Source: UBA10649 sp963749905
GTDB taxonomy: Bacteria; Actinomycetota; Actinomycetes; S36-B12
NCBI GenBank assembly: GCA_963749905.1
Contig: CAVVOF010000003.1
Coordinates: 868,001-932,000 of the forward strand
Direction: 5' to 3'
Length of the DNA stretch: 64,000 nt
Of this stretch, positions 42,303 to 52,518 are shown in pieces. Both the position numbers and the translations under genes were made by a program. The notes under the pieces are model-generated. The model saw only the letters and a program-made list of their open reading frames with translations, made no database searches and was not told the origin of the DNA. Numbering within the stretch: position 1 is the stretch's first letter; each line of letters opens with the position of its first letter.

Positions 42303-42472
42303 GGTGGGGCTCCTGGACGCGTGCGTGCGGGGAAGGTCGATCCGCCACTAGACGGACGCCCAAGACTACGGAACGGTCCCGAGCACGGTCAAATGGGGTC
42401 CCCGGGCCCGCTGTGGGCCGGCACTTGTCGGCCACCGCCGTTCTGGCTATCGTCCTAGGCCCGCTCCACATC

Positions 42473-42493
42473 TGTGGATAATCATGTGGACAG
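42473..42493 (-). promoter_or_regulatory. DnaA boxes upstream of dnaA
   Basis: TTATCCACA, a perfect box on the minus strand (42473-42481), and CTGTCCACA (42485-42493), 24-44 bases upstream of the dnaA GTG. They probably serve dnaA autoregulation and/or belong to the origin. Confidence 0.65.
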
Positions 42494-42516
42494 CCTGCGA
42501 ATGACGAGGGGAAGCC

Positions 42517-43953
42517 GTGGACGCGACGGAGGATCTGACCGAGGTCTGGGCCACCGCCCTCGGGAGTCTCGGCGACGGCAACCTCACCCCTCAGCAGCGG
42601 GCCTTCGTCAACCTCACCCGTCCGATGGGCCTGGTCGAGGACACCGCCCTCATCGCCGCCCCCAATGAGTTCACCAAGGACGTCCTCGAGACGCGCCTGC
42701 GGCCCATGGTCGTCCACGCCCTGTCTCAGACCCTCGGGCGGGAGATCCGTCTCGCCGTCACCGTCGATCCCTCCATCGACCCGGGCATCGAGGAGGCGAC
42801 CGACGAGGTGGCCGATGCCACGTATGCGCCGCCCCGTACGGCGCCGGTACCGGTCCAGGAGCGGCGAGAGGAAGCACAACGCCCGGGCGCCGGATCGCCC
42901 GGCACCCGTAGCGAGGACGGGCGGCTGAACGACAAGTACACGTTCGACACCTTCGTCATCGGATCGAGCAACCGCTTCGCCCATGCCGCGGCGGTCGCTG
43001 TGGCCGAGCAGCCCGCCCGCGCCTACAACCCGCTGTTCATCTACGGGGGCTCGGGGCTCGGCAAGACCCACCTGCTGCACGCGATCGGCCACTACACCCG
43101 CACCCTGTACAGCGGCACTCGCGTTCGCTACGTCAGTTCCGAGGAGTTCACCAACGAGTTCATCAACTCCATTCGCGATGACAAGGCAGCCAGCTTCCAG
43201 CGGCGGTACCGCGATGTCGACGTCCTGCTGGTCGACGACATCCAGTTCCTCAGTGGCAAGGTCCAGACCCAGGAGGAGTTCTTCCACACGTTCAACACGC
43301 TGCACAACGCGAACAAGCAGATCGTCGTGACGTCCGACCTGCCGCCGAAGCAGCTGCCCGACTTCGAGGACCGGATGCGCTCCCGCTTCGAATGGGGTCT
43401 GATCACCGATGTCCAGCCACCTGATCTCGAGACCCGCATCGCCATCCTGCGCAAGAAGTCCATTCAGGAACGCTTGCAGGCCCCGCCCGAAGTGCTCGAG
43501 TTCATCGCCTCGAAGATCTCCAGCAATATCCGCGAGCTCGAGGGCGCACTCATTCGGGTGACCGCGTTCGCCTCGCTGAACCGGCAACCCGTCGACCTCG
43601 CCATCACCGAGGTCGTCCTCAAGGACCTGCTCCCGTCCGAGACCGGTCCGGAGATCACCGCAGGTCAGATCATGGCCGCCACCGCCCAGTACTTCGGCGT
43701 CACCGTCGACGACCTGTGCGGGTCGAGCCGATCCAGGGTCCTCGTCACGGCCCGGCAGATCGCCATGTACCTGTGCCGTGAGCTCACCGACCTGTCCCTA
43801 CCGAAGATCGGCCAGGCCTTCGGTGGCCGCGACCACACCACCGTCATGCATGCGGACCGCAAGATCCGGCAATTGATGGCAGAGCGACGCAGCCTCTACA
43901 ACCAGGTGACCGACCTGACCAGCCGCATCAAGTCGCAGCCACGCCCCATGTGA
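42517..43953 (+). CDS. dnaA: Chromosomal replication initiator protein DnaA
   Basis: 478 residues from GTG with GAGGGGAAGCC upstream. Domain I about 1-85; a short linker domain II; AAA+ domain III with GGSGLGKTHLLHAI and VLLVDDIQFLSGK; domain IV with GGRDHTTVMHADRKI, the DnaA-box-binding signature. It binds boxes in the spacers on both sides to open the origin. Confidence 0.98.
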   Translation: MDATEDLTEVWATALGSLGDGNLTPQQRAFVNLTRPMGLVEDTALIAAPNEFTKDVLETRLRPMVVHALSQTLGREIRLAVTVDPSIDPGIEEATDEVADATYAPPRTAPVPVQERREEAQRPGAGSPGTRSEDGRLNDKYTFDTFVIGSSNRFAHAAAVAVAEQPARAYNPLFIYGGSGLGKTHLLHAIGHYTRTLYSGTRVRYVSSEEFTNEFINSIRDDKAASFQRRYRDVDVLLVDDIQFLSGKVQTQEEFFHTFNTLHNANKQIVVTSDLPPKQLPDFEDRMRSRFEWGLITDVQPPDLETRIAILRKKSIQERLQAPPEVLEFIASKISSNIRELEGALIRVTAFASLNRQPVDLAITEVVLKDLLPSETGPEITAGQIMAATAQYFGVTVDDLCGSSRSRVLVTARQIAMYLCRELTDLSLPKIGQAFGGRDHTTVMHADRKIRQLMAERRSLYNQVTDLTSRIKSQPRPM

Positions 43954-44434
43954 CTCGTACATCCCTACTGTCACACCTGGCACTGGTATCCATCTTTCCC
44001 CAACGTGTCCCCAGACTGTGGATAACTCTGCCTCAGGCGTCGACACCCACCCGCGGGCTCCGGTATCCCCACTGGTGCACATCCTGTGGACAACTCCATC
44101 GACGGTCCCCCAGCTGTCCACAGCACCACGAGCGTCACTGGGGACGCCGGCCGTCGTTTCGCCCTCTGAACGGCTGCCGTCCACCGCTGTCCCCAGCCAA
44201 TCGGCCGTTGTCCACAGCTTCACTCGTCCACGACACGCGTGCTGACCAGCCGAAACGCGGATCATCCACGGTGTCCACACCACCTATGACGATGACGACA
44301 TCTAGTCTCTAGGGAAGTCATTCCCCAGACTCAGGTGCACGGGGCGTGGATAACTCCGGTGCAGAACGGCACCTGCCTGCGCAGTACGCCCCACTTGCTG
44401 TAAGACTGACGCCTTCGGCGGACTGGAGGACACG
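43954..44434. other. oriC region between dnaA and dnaN
   Basis: 481 bases with no gene. DnaA-box-like 9-mers: TTATCCACA at 44017-44025 (minus) and TTGTCCACA at 44085-44093 (minus), CTGTCCACA at 44114-44122 (plus), TTGTCCACA at 44208-44216 (plus), GTGTCCACA at 44271-44279 (plus) and TTATCCACG at 44345-44353 (minus). The region has lower GC than its neighbours. Location between dnaA and dnaN, flanking box orientation and synteny make it the chromosomal origin. Confidence 0.9.
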
Positions 44435-45559
44435 GTGAAGATAAGGGTCGAGCGTGACGTGCTCGCGGAGGCGGTCGCGTGGGCGGCCCGGACTCTGCCG
44501 TCCCGTCCCTCCCTTCCGGTGCTGGCCGGGCTGGTCCTCACGGCGGACGCCGACCAGTTGACGCTGAGCAGCTTCGACTACGAGGTGTCCGGGCGAGTGG
44601 ACGTCGATGCGGACGTCACCGATCCGGGCACGGTCCTGGTCTCCGGTCGGCTGCTGGCCGACATCGCCCGCTCGCTTCCCGGTGCTCCGGTCATGCTGGA
44701 GAGTGAGGGCACCCGGCTGGCCATCACCTGCGGGCGTTCGTCCTTCACGCTGCCGACCCTTCCCGTTGAGGACTACCCGCAGCTGCCGGTGATGCCGACG
44801 ACATCGGGCACGGTCGGTGGATCCGCCTTCGCGGCCGCGGTTGCCCAGGTGGCGATCGCCGCCGGCCGCGATGACACCCTCCCGACGCTGACCGGCATCC
44901 GCATGGAGTTCGAGGGCAGCAATGTCACGCTCGCGGCGACCGATCGCTACCGCCTCGCGGTCCGGGAGTTCACCTGGCAGCCCGAGTCAACGACGATGTC
45001 CGCACATGCCCTGGTGCCGGCTCGAACCCTTGCGGATACAGCGAAATCCCTGTCCGACGTGGAGAACATCATCATCGCGCTCGCGTCCGGCGGTGCCGGG
45101 GAGGGCCTGATCGGATTCGAGGGACACGGCCGTCGCACTACGACCCGGCTGCTGGACGGCGAGTTCCCCAAGTACCGATCGCTGCTCCCTTCCGAGTCGT
45201 CCGCGACGGCGAACGTCGAGACCTCAGCTCTCGCGGATGCGGTCAAGCGGGTGGCTCTCGTCGCCGAGCGCAACACCCCGGTACGCATGCACTTCGAGGG
45301 ATCGGAACTGACCCTGACCGCAGGCGCGGGTGACGACGCCCAGGCCCTCGAGGTCATCGAGGTGGCCCTGGACGGCGACGCGATCGACATCGCCTTCAAC
45401 CCGGCCTACCTGCTCGATGGTCTCTCGGCCACCGGGGCCGACGAGGTCCGGTTCTCCTTCACCCAGTCGACGCGTCCGGCGGTGATCACGGCGGCCGGCG
45501 AGTCCGCGTCGGGAGACGACTACCGCTACCTGCTGATGCCGGTACGCCTCACCGGCTGA
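44435..45559 (+). CDS. dnaN: DNA polymerase III beta sliding clamp
   Basis: 374 residues from GTG behind TGGAGGACAC. Three clamp repeats; landmarks LPVLAGLVL, ATDRYRLAVREF and the C-terminal YRYLLMPVRLTG. The homodimeric ring tethers Pol III to DNA. Directly right of oriC and four bases before recF. Confidence 0.98.
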   Translation: MKIRVERDVLAEAVAWAARTLPSRPSLPVLAGLVLTADADQLTLSSFDYEVSGRVDVDADVTDPGTVLVSGRLLADIARSLPGAPVMLESEGTRLAITCGRSSFTLPTLPVEDYPQLPVMPTTSGTVGGSAFAAAVAQVAIAAGRDDTLPTLTGIRMEFEGSNVTLAATDRYRLAVREFTWQPESTTMSAHALVPARTLADTAKSLSDVENIIIALASGGAGEGLIGFEGHGRRTTTRLLDGEFPKYRSLLPSESSATANVETSALADAVKRVALVAERNTPVRMHFEGSELTLTAGAGDDAQALEVIEVALDGDAIDIAFNPAYLLDGLSATGADEVRFSFTQSTRPAVITAAGESASGDDYRYLLMPVRLTG

Positions 45560-45563
45560 CGCC

Positions 45564-46709
45564 GTGTGGGTCTCCGCCCTCCGTCTCACGGACTTCCGCT
45601 CGTACGAGCAGGCTGAGCTCAGCCTTCAGGAAGGGGCCTCGACATTCGTCGGACCCAATGGTCAGGGCAAGACCAACGTCGTCGAGGCGATTGCCTACGC
45701 GGCCGTCCTTGGCAGCCATCGCGTCGCCAGTGACGCGCCGCTCGTGCGCGTGGGCGCGGAACGGGCCGTCGTTGCGGTCGAGATCGTGCGTGACGATCGA
45801 CGCGCCTTGGTTGAGATCGAGATCAATCCGGGACGGAGCAACCGCGCGCGGATCAACCGCAGTCCCGCGACCCGGGCCCGTGATGTCCTCGGCATTCTGC
45901 GGGCCGTGGTCTTCGCCCCTGAGGATCTGGCACTGGTCAAGGGCGATCCCTCCGAGCGTCGGCGTTTCCTCGACGAACTCATCGTGCAGAGATCGCCCCG
46001 ACTACAGGGCGTGCGCTCCGACTACGACCGAATCCTCAAGCAGCGCAACGCATTATTGAAGTCGGCTGCCTCTGCGCGACGCGCGGATCCGGCCGAGGTG
46101 ATCCGCACGCTGGAAGTGTGGGACGAGCAGCTCGCGACGGTCGGTGGAGAGCTGGTGGCGGCGCGAGTGGCCGCACTGGACGACCTCACCCCGTGGCTGG
46201 CCGACGCCTACGCCGTCATCGCCGGCGGCGGAGATGCCGTCAGTGCCGCTGAGGCCCAGGGCAGGTATGTGAGCGGCTCGGGAGCCGCGGACGATCTCGG
46301 GTCGGACCGAGAGGCGTGGCGCACGAGCCTGCTGTCCGCGATCGAGAGCCGCCGCAAGGAGGAACTCGATCGAGGGATCACCCTGGTCGGACCACATCGC
46401 GACGACCTCGAGCTGCGGATCGGGCCGCATCCGGCGAAGGGATACGCCTCGCACGGCGAGTCATGGTCGCTGGCTCTCGCCTTGCGACTGGCCTCCATGG
46501 ACGTGCTCCGATCAGACGGCGACGATCCGATCCTCATCCTGGACGACGTGTTCGCCGAGCTGGACTCCCTTCGTCGTACGCGGCTGAGCGAGAGAGTGCG
46601 CTCGTGCACTCAGGTCCTGCTGACGGCGGCAGTGTTGGAAGACATCCCCGACGCCTTGCAGGGCCGGCGCTTCAGCGTCAGCCGAGGCTTGGTGACGCCG
46701 GATGACTGA
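45564..46709 (+). CDS. recF: DNA replication and repair protein RecF
   Basis: 381 residues. The start LRLTDFRSYEQAELSL, Walker A FVGPNGQGKTN, and near the C-terminus DPILILDDVFAELDSLRR (Walker B/signature). It loads RecA at gaps. The stop overlaps the DUF721 gene by eight bases. Confidence 0.97.
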   Translation: MWVSALRLTDFRSYEQAELSLQEGASTFVGPNGQGKTNVVEAIAYAAVLGSHRVASDAPLVRVGAERAVVAVEIVRDDRRALVEIEINPGRSNRARINRSPATRARDVLGILRAVVFAPEDLALVKGDPSERRRFLDELIVQRSPRLQGVRSDYDRILKQRNALLKSAASARRADPAEVIRTLEVWDEQLATVGGELVAARVAALDDLTPWLADAYAVIAGGGDAVSAAEAQGRYVSGSGAADDLGSDREAWRTSLLSAIESRRKEELDRGITLVGPHRDDLELRIGPHPAKGYASHGESWSLALALRLASMDVLRSDGDDPILILDDVFAELDSLRRTRLSERVRSCTQVLLTAAVLEDIPDALQGRRFSVSRGLVTPDD

Positions 46710-47226
46710 ATCCCACCAGCAGGACGGCACCCCCGAGCCGACCGCCGAGCCTCCCCAGCCACCAGCGCCTGATGCGGCCTCGACCGAGGCCGCCGGGGAG
46801 GCGCTTCGTCGGGCGACCGGCTCTACCCGACCGGCCAAGCGCCGCCGGCGCACGTCCCCGCCGCAGGCCAGCTCCGATCCGGAGCTGCTCGGCAGTGCCG
46901 TGGACCGGCTCATCCGCGATCAGGGGTGGTCCGATCGGTCGTCTGTCGCCGTGCTGATGGCGCAGTGGGCCGAGATCGTCGGCGCCGATCTAGCCGCCCA
47001 CGTCGTGCCGACGAGCTTCGGTGACGGCGAACTGGTCCTGCAGGCCGAGTCCACCACGTGGGCCACGCAGGTCCGGCTGCTCCGCCCCCAGCTCCAGCGG
47101 GCGATCGACGAGCGGGTCGGCGGAGGCGTGGTGACCTCCATCTCCATCGTGGGGCCGGCTGGGCCCACCTGGCGCTCGGGAAGCCGCCGGGTCAAGGGTC
47201 GAGGGCCGCGCGACACGTACGGCTAG
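46702..47226 (+). CDS. dciA: DUF721 / DciA-type helicase-loading protein
   Basis: 174 residues: a Pro/Ala-rich and basic N-terminal half (about 1-65), then a KH-like DUF721 domain with MAQWAEIVGADLAAHVVP and LVLQAESTTWATQVRLLRPQL. DUF721 proteins are DciA, the helicase loader of bacteria lacking DnaC, and interact with DnaB. Position between recF and gyrB is universal in actinobacteria (Rv0004 type). The DnaB partner in this window carries an intein. Confidence 0.9.
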   Translation: MTESHQQDGTPEPTAEPPQPPAPDAASTEAAGEALRRATGSTRPAKRRRRTSPPQASSDPELLGSAVDRLIRDQGWSDRSSVAVLMAQWAEIVGADLAAHVVPTSFGDGELVLQAESTTWATQVRLLRPQLQRAIDERVGGGVVTSISIVGPAGPTWRSGSRRVKGRGPRDTYG

Positions 47227-47419
47227 GCGGACCCTGAGGGCCTCGAGGGGCCATTGCCGACCCATGTCCATACGGCTACCCACACCCTGGGGGGTCAGCG
47301 GCCGAAAAGGGCCCGCATGGACGTGCCGGAGCCGGTCCTGTCAGCGGGAACCGGTAGACTGGAACTCACTTCCGGACCGCGCGCTCAGGTCTGGCATACC
47401 CACAGGAGGCCCGACCGCC

Positions 47420-49381
47420 GTGTCCTATGACGCCAGCGCGATCACCGTTCTCGAGGGTCTGGATGCCGTCCGCAAGCGTCCCGGCATGTACATCGGCTCC
47501 ACGGGTGAGCGGGGCCTTCACCATCTGGTGTACGAGGTTGTGGACAACTCGGTCGACGAGGCGTTGGCGGGCTATGCCTCGACGATCTCGGTGACCCTGC
47601 TCGCCGACGGTGGCGTCCGGGTCATCGACGACGGCCGCGGCATCCCGGTCGACGAGCATCCGATCGAGAAGAAGCCCGCGGTCGAGGTGGTGCTGACCGT
47701 GCTGCACGCCGGCGGGAAGTTCGGTGGCAGCGGCTACTCCGTCTCGGGCGGCCTGCACGGCGTGGGGGTGTCCGTCGTCAACGCGCTGTCGACCCGGCTC
47801 GACGTGGAGGTGCGCAGGGAGGGGCATGTCTGGCGGCAGTCCTACCTGCACGGCGTGCCGACCGCGCCGCTGGCGAAGGGCGAGACCACCACGACCACCG
47901 GTACGACCGTGACCTTCTGGGCGGACGACCAGATCTTCGAGACCACGCACTACGACTTCACCACGTTGTCGCGGCGCTTCCAGGAGATGGCGTTCCTCAA
48001 CAAGGGCCTCGTCCTGGAGTTGGTCGATGAGCGCACCCCCATCGTCTCCGACGAGCCCGATGCCGAAGATGTCGAGCAGGTCCGACGTGTCAGCTACCAC
48101 TACGAGGGCGGGATCGCCGACTTCGTGAGGCACATCAACGCGAGCAAGGGCATCGCCAATCCCAGCGTCATCGATCTCGAGAACGAGTCCGACGACAAGC
48201 GGATGAGCGCGGAGATCGCCATGCAGTGGAACAACTCCTACGCCGAGTCGGTCTACACGTTCGCGAACACCATCAACACGACCGAGGGCGGTACCCACGA
48301 GGAGGGCTTCCGCTCGGCGCTGACCACGCTGATGAACAAGTTCGCCCGTGAGTGGAACATCCTGAAGGAGAAGGACCCCAACCTCAGCGGCGAGGACATC
48401 CGCGAAGGGCTGACCGCGATCGTCAGCGTGAAGCTCGCGGAACCGCAGTTCGAGGGCCAGACGAAGGGCAAGCTCGGGAACACCGAGATGAAGGCCTTCG
48501 TGCAGAAGGTCGTCAACGATCAGCTCGGCGAGTGGCTGGAGAAGAACCCGGCCGAGGGCAAGGAGATCGCCCGCAAGTCCGTCAATGCGGCCACCGCTCG
48601 GATCGCCGCCCGCAAGGCCCGCGACCTGGCGCGCAATCGCAAGGGACTGCTGGGCGGGGCGGGTATGCCCGGAAAGCTCATCGACTGCTCGAGCCGAGAG
48701 CCCGAGGAGTGCGAGGTCTTCATCGTCGAGGGTGACTCCGCAGGGGGGTCGGCACGACAGGGCCGCGATCCGCGCACCCAGGCGATCCTGCCGATCCGCG
48801 GCAAGATCATCAACGTCGAGAAGGCCCGGATCGACAAGGTGTTGCAGAACACCGAGGTGCAGGCGCTCATCTCGGCCTTCGGAACCGGCATCCAGGACGA
48901 GTTCGACATCAACCGCCTGCGCTACCACAAGGTCGTGCTGATGGCCGACGCTGACGTCGACGGCCAGCACATCCGCACGCTCCTGCTCACCCTGCTGTTC
49001 CGCTTCATGCGCCCCCTCGTCGAGCAGGGCCACGTGTTCCTCGCCCAGCCTCCGCTGTACAAGATCAAGTGGTCCCGCGAGACGGCCGACTTCGCGTACA
49101 CCGAGCGCGAGCGCGAGGCGCTGATGGAGGCCGGCCTGGCCGCCGGCCGCAAGCTTCCGAAGGAGGAGGCGATCCAGCGGTACAAGGGCCTCGGCGAGAT
49201 GAATGCGGACGAGCTGTGGGAGACCACGATGGACCCGGCCCGTCGCGTGCTGCTCCAGGTGACCATCGACGACGCGGCTCAGGCAGACGAGATGTTCAGC
49301 GTGCTCATGGGCGAGGACGTGGAATCCCGCCGCAACTTCATCCAGCAGAACGCACGCGACGTGCGTTTCCTGGACATCTAG
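47420..49381 (+). CDS. gyrB: DNA gyrase subunit B
   Basis: 653 residues from GTG (SYDASAITVLEGLDAVRKRP) behind AGGAGGCCCGACCGCC. GHKL ATPase motifs: EVVDNSVDEALAG, DDGRGIPVD and GGLHGVGVSVVNALS. TOPRIM: EVFIVEGDSAGGSARQGRDP and MADADVDGQHI. It drives negative supercoiling with GyrA. The 193-base upstream spacer (47227-47419) has a possible TAGACT -10 at 47354-47359 but no gene. Confidence 0.98.
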   Translation: MSYDASAITVLEGLDAVRKRPGMYIGSTGERGLHHLVYEVVDNSVDEALAGYASTISVTLLADGGVRVIDDGRGIPVDEHPIEKKPAVEVVLTVLHAGGKFGGSGYSVSGGLHGVGVSVVNALSTRLDVEVRREGHVWRQSYLHGVPTAPLAKGETTTTTGTTVTFWADDQIFETTHYDFTTLSRRFQEMAFLNKGLVLELVDERTPIVSDEPDAEDVEQVRRVSYHYEGGIADFVRHINASKGIANPSVIDLENESDDKRMSAEIAMQWNNSYAESVYTFANTINTTEGGTHEEGFRSALTTLMNKFAREWNILKEKDPNLSGEDIREGLTAIVSVKLAEPQFEGQTKGKLGNTEMKAFVQKVVNDQLGEWLEKNPAEGKEIARKSVNAATARIAARKARDLARNRKGLLGGAGMPGKLIDCSSREPEECEVFIVEGDSAGGSARQGRDPRTQAILPIRGKIINVEKARIDKVLQNTEVQALISAFGTGIQDEFDINRLRYHKVVLMADADVDGQHIRTLLLTLLFRFMRPLVEQGHVFLAQPPLYKIKWSRETADFAYTEREREALMEAGLAAGRKLPKEEAIQRYKGLGEMNADELWETTMDPARRVLLQVTIDDAAQADEMFSVLMGEDVESRRNFIQQNARDVRFLDI

Positions 49382-49417
49382 CCACCGACGAACGACTGTC
49401 CCACCGAGGAGTGCTTC

Positions 49418-51955
49418 GTGCCTGACGACATCGAGACCGAAGTGGCCGTCGACCACGGCCCGCATGGTCGGATCGACCCGGTCGACCTGCAGACCGAGAT
49501 GCAGCGGTCCTACCTGGACTACTCCATGTCGGTCATCGTCTCCCGTGCCCTGCCGGATGTCCGCGACGGCATGAAGCCGGTGCACCGCCGCGTCATCTAC
49601 GCGATGTACGACGGCGGCTACCGGCCGGATCGCAACTTCTCCAAGAGCGCGCGCGTGGTGGGCGACGTCATGGGCAACTACCACCCGCACGGCGACAGCG
49701 CGATCTATGACGCCCTGGTCCGGCTCGCCCAGCCGTGGTCGCTTCGCTACCCGCTGGTGCAGGGCCAGGGCAACTTCGGATCGCCGGGCAACGACCCGCC
49801 CGCCGCCCAGCGATACACGGAGTGCCGGATGGCTCCGCTCGCCATGGAGATGGTGCGCGACATCGACGAGGAGACCGTCGACTTCGGCCCCAACTACGAC
49901 GGCCGCACGCAGGAACCGCGCGTGCTGCCGAGCAGGTTCCCGAACCTGCTGGTCAACGGCAGCTCGGGCATCGCCGTCGGCATGGCGACCAACATCCCTC
50001 CGCACAACCTGCGCGAGGTGTCGTCCGCAGCACTCTGGCTGCTGGAGAACCCGGAGGCGTCCCGCGAGGAGCGCCAGGCCGCGCTGATGGAACGGGTCAA
50101 GGGGCCGGACTTCCCGACCGGCGCCTTGATCGTCGGCCGCCGCGGGATCGAGGACGCGTACCGCACCGGCCGCGGCTCGATCACGATGCGGGCCGTCGTC
50201 GAAGTCGACGAGGACGCGCGCGGGCGCCAGGTCCTCGTCGTCACCCAACTGCCGTACCAGGTGAACCCCGACAACCTGCTGCTGCGCATCGCAGAACTAG
50301 TGGGAGACGGCAAGCTCACCGGCATCGCCGACGTCCGCGACGACTCGTCGTCGCGAACCGGCATGCGGCTGATCATCGAGCTCAAGCGTGATGCGGTCGC
50401 CCAGGTCGTGCTGAACAACCTGTTCAAGCACACCCAGTTGCAGGACACCTTCGGCGCCAACATGCTCGCACTGGTCGACGGCGTGCCGCGCACGCTGACG
50501 CTCGAGCAGTTCGTCCGGTACTGGGTGGCCCATCAGATCGAGGTCATCCAGCGGCGCACCCGGTACCGCTTGCGGAAGGCGGAGGAGCGCGCGCACATCC
50601 TGCGCGGCTACCTCAAGGCGCTCGATGCGCTCGACGACGTCATCGCGCTCATCCGGGCATCCGCGACCGTCGACGACGCCCGCGTGGGATTGATGGAGCT
50701 CCTCGAGATCGACGAGCTGCAGGCCACCGCCATCCTCGACATGCAGCTTCGGCGACTTGCCGCCCTGGAGCGACAGAAGATCATCGACGAGTACGAAGAC
50801 CTGATGACTCGGATCGCGGACTACAACGACATCCTCTCCAGCGAGTCGCGGCAGCGATCCATCGTCGCCACGGAGCTGACCGAGATCACCGACAAGTACG
50901 GCGACGAACGACGCACGGACTTCGTGGCGTGGGACGGCGACGTCACGGATGAGGACCTGATCGCGGTCGAGGACGTCGTCGTCACCATCACCTCGGGCGG
51001 CTACGTCAAGCGGACGAAGACCGACCTGTACCGAGAGCAGCGACGAGGCGGCAAGGGCGTGCGTGGGGCCTCCCTGCGGCAGGACGACGTCGTCGACCAC
51101 ATGTTCGTCACGACCACCCATCACTGGATCCTGTTCTTCACGGACCGCGGCCGGGTCTATCGAGCGAAGGCCTACCAGCTGCCCGACACCGGTCGCGACG
51201 GCAAGGGCCAGCACGTGGCGAACCTGCTGGCCTTCCAGCCGGACGAGTCCATCGCTCAGGTACTGGCCATCCCCGACTACCAGGCGTCCGAGCATCTGGT
51301 GCTCGCCACTCGTCGCGGCATGGTGAAGAAGACGCGACTCTCGGAGTACGACTCGGTCCGGCAGGGCGGGATCATCGCGATCAACCTGTCGGACGATGAC
51401 GAGCTCATCTCGGCCCGGCTGGTCTCCGGTGCCGACGAACTGCTCCTGGTCTCCCGCAAGGGCATGTCCGCCCGGTTCTCGGCCGACGACGACACCTTGC
51501 GACCCATGGGTCGCGCGACCGGTGGCGTGATCGGCATGCGGTTCCGTGAAGGGGATGCTCTGCTGGCGATGGATGTGGCGCGCGCCGACACGTTCGTGGT
51601 GACCATCACCGACGGCGGCTATGCCAAGCGCACGTCGATCGTGGAGTGGGCGACCAAGGGGCGCGGCATCCTTGGTGTACGTGCGATGAAGCTGGTCGAG
51701 GAGCGCGGCTCGTTGGTCGGCGCGATGGTGTGCGAGGAGAGCGACCAGATCTACGCCATCGCCTCCAACGGGATCGTCATTCGCACTCGTGTCGGTGAGA
51801 TCCGACCCTCAGGGCGTGACACCATGGGCGTCACGCTGATGAATCTCGCCGAGGGCGACACGGTGGTGGCCGTGGCCCGAAGCGGTGACGTGGACGAGGA
51901 CGAGCTGGACGGCCCGCCCGAGGGCGACGCCGACCAGGGTGAGGCGGTCGAGTGA
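49418..51955 (+). CDS. gyrA: DNA gyrase subunit A
   Basis: 845 residues from GTG behind GAGGAG. The catalytic Tyr is in AAQRYTECRMA; the quinolone-determining region reads HPHGDSAIYDALVRLAQ, with the wild-type Ser and Asp of sensitive enzymes. The C-terminal beta-pinwheel has the GyrA-box-like QRRGGKGVRG. Acidic tail. It overlaps the DUF3566 gene by four bases. Confidence 0.98.
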   Translation: MPDDIETEVAVDHGPHGRIDPVDLQTEMQRSYLDYSMSVIVSRALPDVRDGMKPVHRRVIYAMYDGGYRPDRNFSKSARVVGDVMGNYHPHGDSAIYDALVRLAQPWSLRYPLVQGQGNFGSPGNDPPAAQRYTECRMAPLAMEMVRDIDEETVDFGPNYDGRTQEPRVLPSRFPNLLVNGSSGIAVGMATNIPPHNLREVSSAALWLLENPEASREERQAALMERVKGPDFPTGALIVGRRGIEDAYRTGRGSITMRAVVEVDEDARGRQVLVVTQLPYQVNPDNLLLRIAELVGDGKLTGIADVRDDSSSRTGMRLIIELKRDAVAQVVLNNLFKHTQLQDTFGANMLALVDGVPRTLTLEQFVRYWVAHQIEVIQRRTRYRLRKAEERAHILRGYLKALDALDDVIALIRASATVDDARVGLMELLEIDELQATAILDMQLRRLAALERQKIIDEYEDLMTRIADYNDILSSESRQRSIVATELTEITDKYGDERRTDFVAWDGDVTDEDLIAVEDVVVTITSGGYVKRTKTDLYREQRRGGKGVRGASLRQDDVVDHMFVTTTHHWILFFTDRGRVYRAKAYQLPDTGRDGKGQHVANLLAFQPDESIAQVLAIPDYQASEHLVLATRRGMVKKTRLSEYDSVRQGGIIAINLSDDDELISARLVSGADELLLVSRKGMSARFSADDDTLRPMGRATGGVIGMRFREGDALLAMDVARADTFVVTITDGGYAKRTSIVEWATKGRGILGVRAMKLVEERGSLVGAMVCEESDQIYAIASNGIVIRTRVGEIRPSGRDTMGVTLMNLAEGDTVVAVARSGDVDEDELDGPPEGDADQGEAVE

Positions 51956-52344
51956 CGGGCGGTGACGTGACCCGTGGCCCGAAGCGGGCCCGGCTCTACG
52001 TCACACGCGTGGACCCGTGGTCCGTCACCAAGGCCGCGTTCATGCTCGCACTCGCCATCGGCGTCGTCATCATCGTCGCGGTCGCTGCGCTGTGGTGGGT
52101 CCTGGATGTCACCGGCGTGTTCGTCGCCATCTCCCGCACCATCGACGACGTGATCGGCACCGCCACCACGGGCTTCGACCTGCTCAGCTACCTGGAGTTC
52201 TCGCGGGTGCTCGGCGTGGCGGTCGTCGTGGCATCGGTGGAGATCGTGCTGGTGTCCTTCCTGGCCACGCTCTTCACGATCATCTACAACCTCACCGTCG
52301 GCCTGACGGGCGGCATCGAGGTCGTCTTGTCGGACGAGGCGTAG
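51952..52344 (+). CDS. DUF3566 membrane protein
   Basis: 130 residues from GTG (GTGA overlap with gyrA). ARLYVTRVDPWSVTKAAFML begins the domain, followed by two membrane helices. It is the conserved protein after gyrA in actinobacteria (Rv0007 region); the N-terminal basic lead is shorter than in mycobacteria. Function unknown. Confidence 0.9.
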   Translation: MTGGDVTRGPKRARLYVTRVDPWSVTKAAFMLALAIGVVIIVAVAALWWVLDVTGVFVAISRTIDDVIGTATTGFDLLSYLEFSRVLGVAVVVASVEIVLVSFLATLFTIIYNLTVGLTGGIEVVLSDEA

Positions 52345-52396
52345 CCGGACCCGGTTCGAGACGATCAGTCACGTCGGGTAGTCTCTGCCGTCGTTC

Positions 52397-52471
52397 GGGC
52401 CTATAGCTCAGTTTGGTTAGAGCGCTTCCCTGATAAGGAAGAGGTCGGTGGTTCAAGTCCACCTAGGCCCA
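52397..52471 (+). tRNA. tRNA-Ile (GAT)
   Basis: GGGCCTA/TAGGCCC acceptor stem, CTGATAA anticodon loop giving GAT, GGTTCAAGTCC T-arm and discriminator A; CCA is not encoded beyond the first bases. Conserved position after gyrA-DUF3566. Confidence 0.97.
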
Positions 52472-52506
52472 CCGAATCCGTTGACCACACAGTGCTGAAC
52501 GAGGGG

Positions 52507-52512
52507 TAGGCT
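52507..52512 (+). promoter_or_regulatory. Putative -10 element (TAGGCT), leaderless start
   Basis: TAGGCT ends six bases before the ATG of the small DLNV-type gene; no Shine-Dalgarno. Confidence 0.4.
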
Positions 52513-52518
52513 CGGCCC

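Noticed and set aside
47366..50248. 960-residue open frame on the minus strand
   Set aside because: It is antisense to gyrB and gyrA, has no recognisable domain, and is a GC-rich codon shadow.
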